From: Cardiocondyla obscurior
Taxonomy: Eukaryota > Arthropoda > Insecta > Hymenoptera > Formicidae
Reading direction: 5' to 3'
Assembly (NCBI RefSeq): GCF_019399895.1
Contig: NC_091884.1
Coordinates: forward strand, 126,501-190,500
Length of the DNA stretch: 64,000 bases
Position numbers and translations under genes: made by a program
In this document: in pieces, positions 60,486 to 64,000 of the stretch
Layout of the letters: every line of letters starts with the position of its first letter
Numbering within the stretch: the stretch's first letter is position 1
The notes under the pieces: model-generated
What the model saw: the letters and a program-made list of their open reading frames with translations, nothing else
What the model was told of the DNA's origin: nothing
The model's database searches: none

Positions 60486-61943
60486 GTCGCATACTACGCC
60501 GAATAGATGACAGATCAAATGTGTCTCTACTATTGTCGAAATAGCTTCGCCATTGGGCAAAGCATCCGCATGAGCAAGTAGATTTTATCGTTGTAGCCAG
60601 TATAAATTACAGGGACTATTTTTGCAACTGTGTCTTCGCGATTTCTTAGGCTGCAATTAACAATTGCTTAATTGGGAATTATGTACTTAGGTGACGTGAT
60701 TTTTCGGCACAGATTTCTTTACAGCAATCGTAGAATATATTCGATAAGATAATTTAGAGACCATGTAAATTAGTGTTCTTATGCTCAATAATTAATGTAA
60801 AAATTTTATTCTAAAAAATAGCCGATTATTTCGACGTGTCAGTAATAATTAATTAGCTTTGCGAATTAAATAGACGATGTAATGGGACGAGAAATGAGAT
60901 GAGAAAAGAGACACGTCAGGGAAGCATTACTCTTGGAGTGCGCGGGATAATGATCCGCGGCGTTTCCATTGTTGATTCGCGCGTCAGAACCTGGATTTTG
61001 AATTGCGCACTCAGCACAGTTTGCGACGTGCAGTAAAAGTCATAACGATATTACGTAATGCTTTATTCGCGGTGATTCTTCTACTTGGATCAGTCGAAAG
61101 CAGATCTTTACTTCGCCTTCACTGTGCCTCCGTGACGACCGCGCCGATCGCCACTACCGTTATCGCGCGCGATAATATCCGCATATTTTCGAAGATTTCC
61201 AGCCGGCGTGGATAGACCATTGGTGGTCGGCGACGAATTTCGGCTTACTCGTGACAAACGGGTTTTATTTTTTTTTTTTATTTAATTTTATTTTGACGAA
61301 TTACTTTTATCATTTTATGTCGAAAATAATGTGATCATAATACTTTGAAGAAGTTCAATTACGTAACGATATCCTTCGGGCAGTTTTTTATTAACATATT
61401 TACTTCAATATGAAATCGTAATATCTTTGCCATTGAATTGTGAACGAAGAATAATACACACGCACATATTTAATGTTCTGTAACGATGTTCGAAATCATG
61501 AACGTGAGCATAGATGAATGCGACGATGCGCAACGGCTAGAACTCCCTTTCTGTCAAAACGCCGGAAGATTGAGACCTCGAAAAGAATACTTGAGATAAG
61601 AATAGCGGAGAAAGGAATTGGAAACTAGGAGGGAAGTTATGTGCGCAATTTAACGGGGATTACACGACCTTAGCCACTTAAGAAGTCGCGGTAGTAATCG
61701 GCGCTCTTCGAACGGGCCCCAAGCGGGCCTCGTGCGCTCCGACGGGCTCCTTAAGCGGGTCTCAATCGAGCCAGGTGGCCAGCCTAGCGTACCTGATTCG
61801 CGTCAGCCAGTCTCGACGTAGACCGCGGACGACTAAGGCTAATCCTGGGACTAGAACCGGCTGGATAGCGTCGTCGCGGATTTCGTCTCCGGCATCGACG
61901 CAACGATCGGAGATATCGAAAAGGAAGCAGTGTCCCGGAAACG
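60486..61943. other. Region between Ir93a and serpin
   Basis: Ir93a 3' sequence, then mixed composition with GC-richer patches at 60880-61260 and 61660-61940; the latter directly precedes the serpin start and probably contains its promoter and 5' UTR. An open frame at 61003-61215 has no ATG start and is not considered a gene. Confidence 0.35.
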
Positions 61944-64000
61944 ATGGGAAAGTCATTGCATCTGATTGTGATACTACTGCGTACGTAATCCCGCTTACTT
62001 TAATTAATTTTTTTTTTTTGCTTTGTTTTAATATTATTTTCATGTTTTCGATTAATCTTTTAATGAAGTTTCTCCCTTAAATAAGCGTAGGCGAGTAAAT
62101 ATATTTTTATTGATCTTCTTTTTATATTTATGTAGAAAGAGCGAGAAAGCGGAGGTCGAATTGTTCTATTTCATAAATCTGAAGAAGAACCGTGTTACAG
62201 TAGTATAATTGCAGCTCGTGAAGAAACCGGGAGTGAGAAGGCTTTAAGTTAAAAAAAAAAAAAAGTAGATGATGTGTGTTGATAATGTGAATTAGACAAT
62301 GTAGTGAATTTTGAAGTTTCTCACCGGTGTTGTGTTGCAGCAGTATCGTCCGCCTTCGCTTATAGGTACGATCCATGGTATCGACACGCGGACACGCAGC
62401 AACGTCCAGTCGACTTGATCACAGACGTCGTTAATGGTCTCGGGGTGAAGATTCTTCAGCAATATTCGTCACGTGGAAATGTCGCATTTTCGCCCACGGG
62501 AGTTGCCTTCGTTCTCGCGGCGCTCTACGAGGGATCTGCGGGTAGAGGAAGTCAACAAATTGCCCACGCCTTAGGCCTACCAGCCAACCGGGATGTCACC
62601 AGAATCGGTTTCAGAGATATCAACCGACGGCTACGAGTAAGAGTGCGATATGAATGTTTCGATGATGATCTTTTCAGACATCGTTTAAGCATTTTTTAAA
62701 TATTTTTTTTGATTTTATACATTAATTTTCACCGATTTCTCGTCATTAAAAATATTCCTCTGGAAAAATAAATTAGTAATAGTTATAAGTGAGATTATAA
62801 TTCAAGTGTGTACGTAACAAGTTATATTGTTGTTGATTTCAAGAGTTATCTTAACGCCGATGGCTTTCTCGGCGGATTGACGCTAAGCAAGGAGAATACC
62901 AGACTCCGTCCCGAGTATGAAGACATTCTGAGGTTTTATGGCTTCGATTTGTCGAGTATTGAAGCGAATGTTACCGTTAGCCCGACAGACTCGTCAAATA
63001 CAACTGAAGTTCCGACGTCTACGCTCCCGGCAGGGAACATGACAACGACGATGTTAATGAATGCTACCACGCTTCCTCCGGCTGGTGCGGAAACTCTCGG
63101 TCCACTGACCGCGGCCAACGTTACTCAGCTAAATGTCACGATGACACCGACAAATCCACCCAACATGCAATCGACATTGACTCCGGTCACCGGCGCCGGA
63201 ATAGTCGCTCAAAACATGTCAACGCAATCGGGAAATGCCTCAACGGCGGTCACTTCCGGCGAAAGTGTCCAGTCGAGTCCATCCGCTGGCACGCAAACTG
63301 TCGCGGGTTCGCCGAATACGATTACGCCGATGATAAATCTAAACAACCAAACGATTGCTACGACAACAGCCATGGTCGATGGCAATCAAAGCTCGCAGAT
63401 TTCCTCGACGGTCAGCAACACCGGGACAAGCAACGTTCCTAACGAGGGTATTCAAGCGTCGACAGGCGCGAACGCGACAGCGGCAGTTGGGATCAGTCCT
63501 GACATGATGTTACCAACGAGTTCCACCGGTCAAGTATCTCCAAGTATTATCACTGAGGTACCAAGAACAGAAGAGACGATGATTTCGGATTCGTCGTCTA
63601 TGATGATTGCAATGGACGAGAGTACCGATGCGTTGATGGCTGCCAGCATGACCGTCGTTAACACGATGCCGGCCAATATGTTTGCATCAAATGCGACCTT
63701 TAGTACCGTTAGCATGAATTCGTTAACCACTGTCCTCCCAGAAATTCTGAATGGCACGAACGAGACTATCCCGAGTCCCGTTACCGAAACGATGGTGAAC
63801 GGCGTTATTTCACAATTGAGTACCGAGGCGAATATTCTAACCGGGAATACTCCGGGAATGATCACTGCGAATGACCTCGCAATGACGACCATTGACGGCG
63901 CTATCGTAGACAATTCCGCAACGTCTGTTCCAGAAATAAACGCGACGTCGGGTAATCTGACTGAAAATAACTTGACGATTGAGAATTCAACAATGAGCTC
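61944..64000 (+). CDS. Secreted serpin with long mucin-like insert, 5' part only
   Basis: Serpins trap serine proteases through an exposed reactive loop. Exon 1 (61944-61980) encodes MGKSLHLIVILL and joins exon 2 (62341-62636) to complete a signal peptide ending near VSSAFA. Exon 2 has the serpin N-terminal helices: VDLITDVVNGLGVKILQQYS, GNVAFSPTGVAFVLAALYEG, then SAGRGSQQIAHALGLP. Exon 3 starts at 62844 (SYLNADGFLGGLTLSKENTR) and stays open to the window edge. After about residue 145 it turns into more than 300 residues rich in Thr, Ser, Asn, Ala and Met with many NxS/T glycosylation sites, unlike the normal serpin core. The rest of the fold and the reactive centre lie beyond the window, so inhibitory activity cannot be judged. 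The acceptor TTTCAAG before 62844 is the least certain junction. Confidence 0.78.

Noticed and set aside
61003..61215. 70-codon frame with a hydrophobic N-terminal part
   Set aside because: Begins at TTG, with no ATG before the hydrophobic stretch and no splice context.
1..64000. CRISPR arrays, bacterial operons, viral or plasmid genes, tRNA genes
   Set aside because: None seen: no regularly spaced repeats with spacers, no ribosome-binding-site-led operons, no recognisable tRNA arm patterns; everything coding is spliced insect sequence.

Overview
This is a eukaryotic, insect nuclear window. Genes have many exons on both strands, introns are short and AT-rich with GT-AG borders, and promoters sit in small GC-richer islands between long A/T tracts. 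The protein set (Skeletor and Knickkopf cuticle proteins, the ionotropic receptor Ir93a, an insect-type cytosolic sulfotransferase, a mucin-like serpin) points to an insect, most likely an aculeate hymenopteran such as an ant; the ant assignment is an inference. All exon models were built by eye from frame continuity and splice signals.

Layout. 0.3-3.6 kb (-): Mlh1, complete, 9 exons. 3.6-8.7 kb: intergenic, with a short nuclear copy of mitochondrial large-subunit rRNA near 5.3 kb. 8.7-21.3 kb (+): Skeletor (Knickkopf-3 type), 13 exons, with an extra in-frame terminal exon that would give a short isoform. 22.2-23.3 kb: an unusual locus made of two fold-back palindromes carrying CCAAT boxes, followed by two related exon-like segments and a spliced 123-codon reading frame; this is the best candidate for something undescribed. 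23.3-27 kb: very AT-rich, with TA microsatellites. 27-29.5 kb (-): DCAF10, a CUL4-DDB1 substrate receptor. 30.8-32.6 kb (-): cytosolic sulfotransferase whose start codon is split by an intron. 34.8-37.9 kb (+): Fem-1 homologue, ankyrin type. 39.2-42.1 kb (-): Knickkopf, same domain order as Skeletor but short and GPI-type. 44.2-49.3 kb (-): a 1,572-residue protein ending in an ALMS motif (Alms1-like, centrosomal). 50-50.5 kb (+): DNLZ/Zim17-type mitochondrial Hsp70 escort protein, head to head with the Alms1-like gene. 52-54.2 kb (-): Dok, a PH-PTB docking adaptor. 56-60.5 kb (+): Ir93a, complete, 15 exons. 61.9 kb to the right edge (+): the start of a secreted serpin carrying a very long mucin-like insert, cut by the window end.

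How they relate. Most neighbours are functionally independent. Two themes stand out. Two members of the DM13-DOMON-cupredoxin cuticle family (Skeletor and Knickkopf) lie within about 18 kb of each other in opposite orientation. Between them sit two substrate receptors of different cullin E3 ligases (DCAF10, Fem-1), which is probably coincidence.
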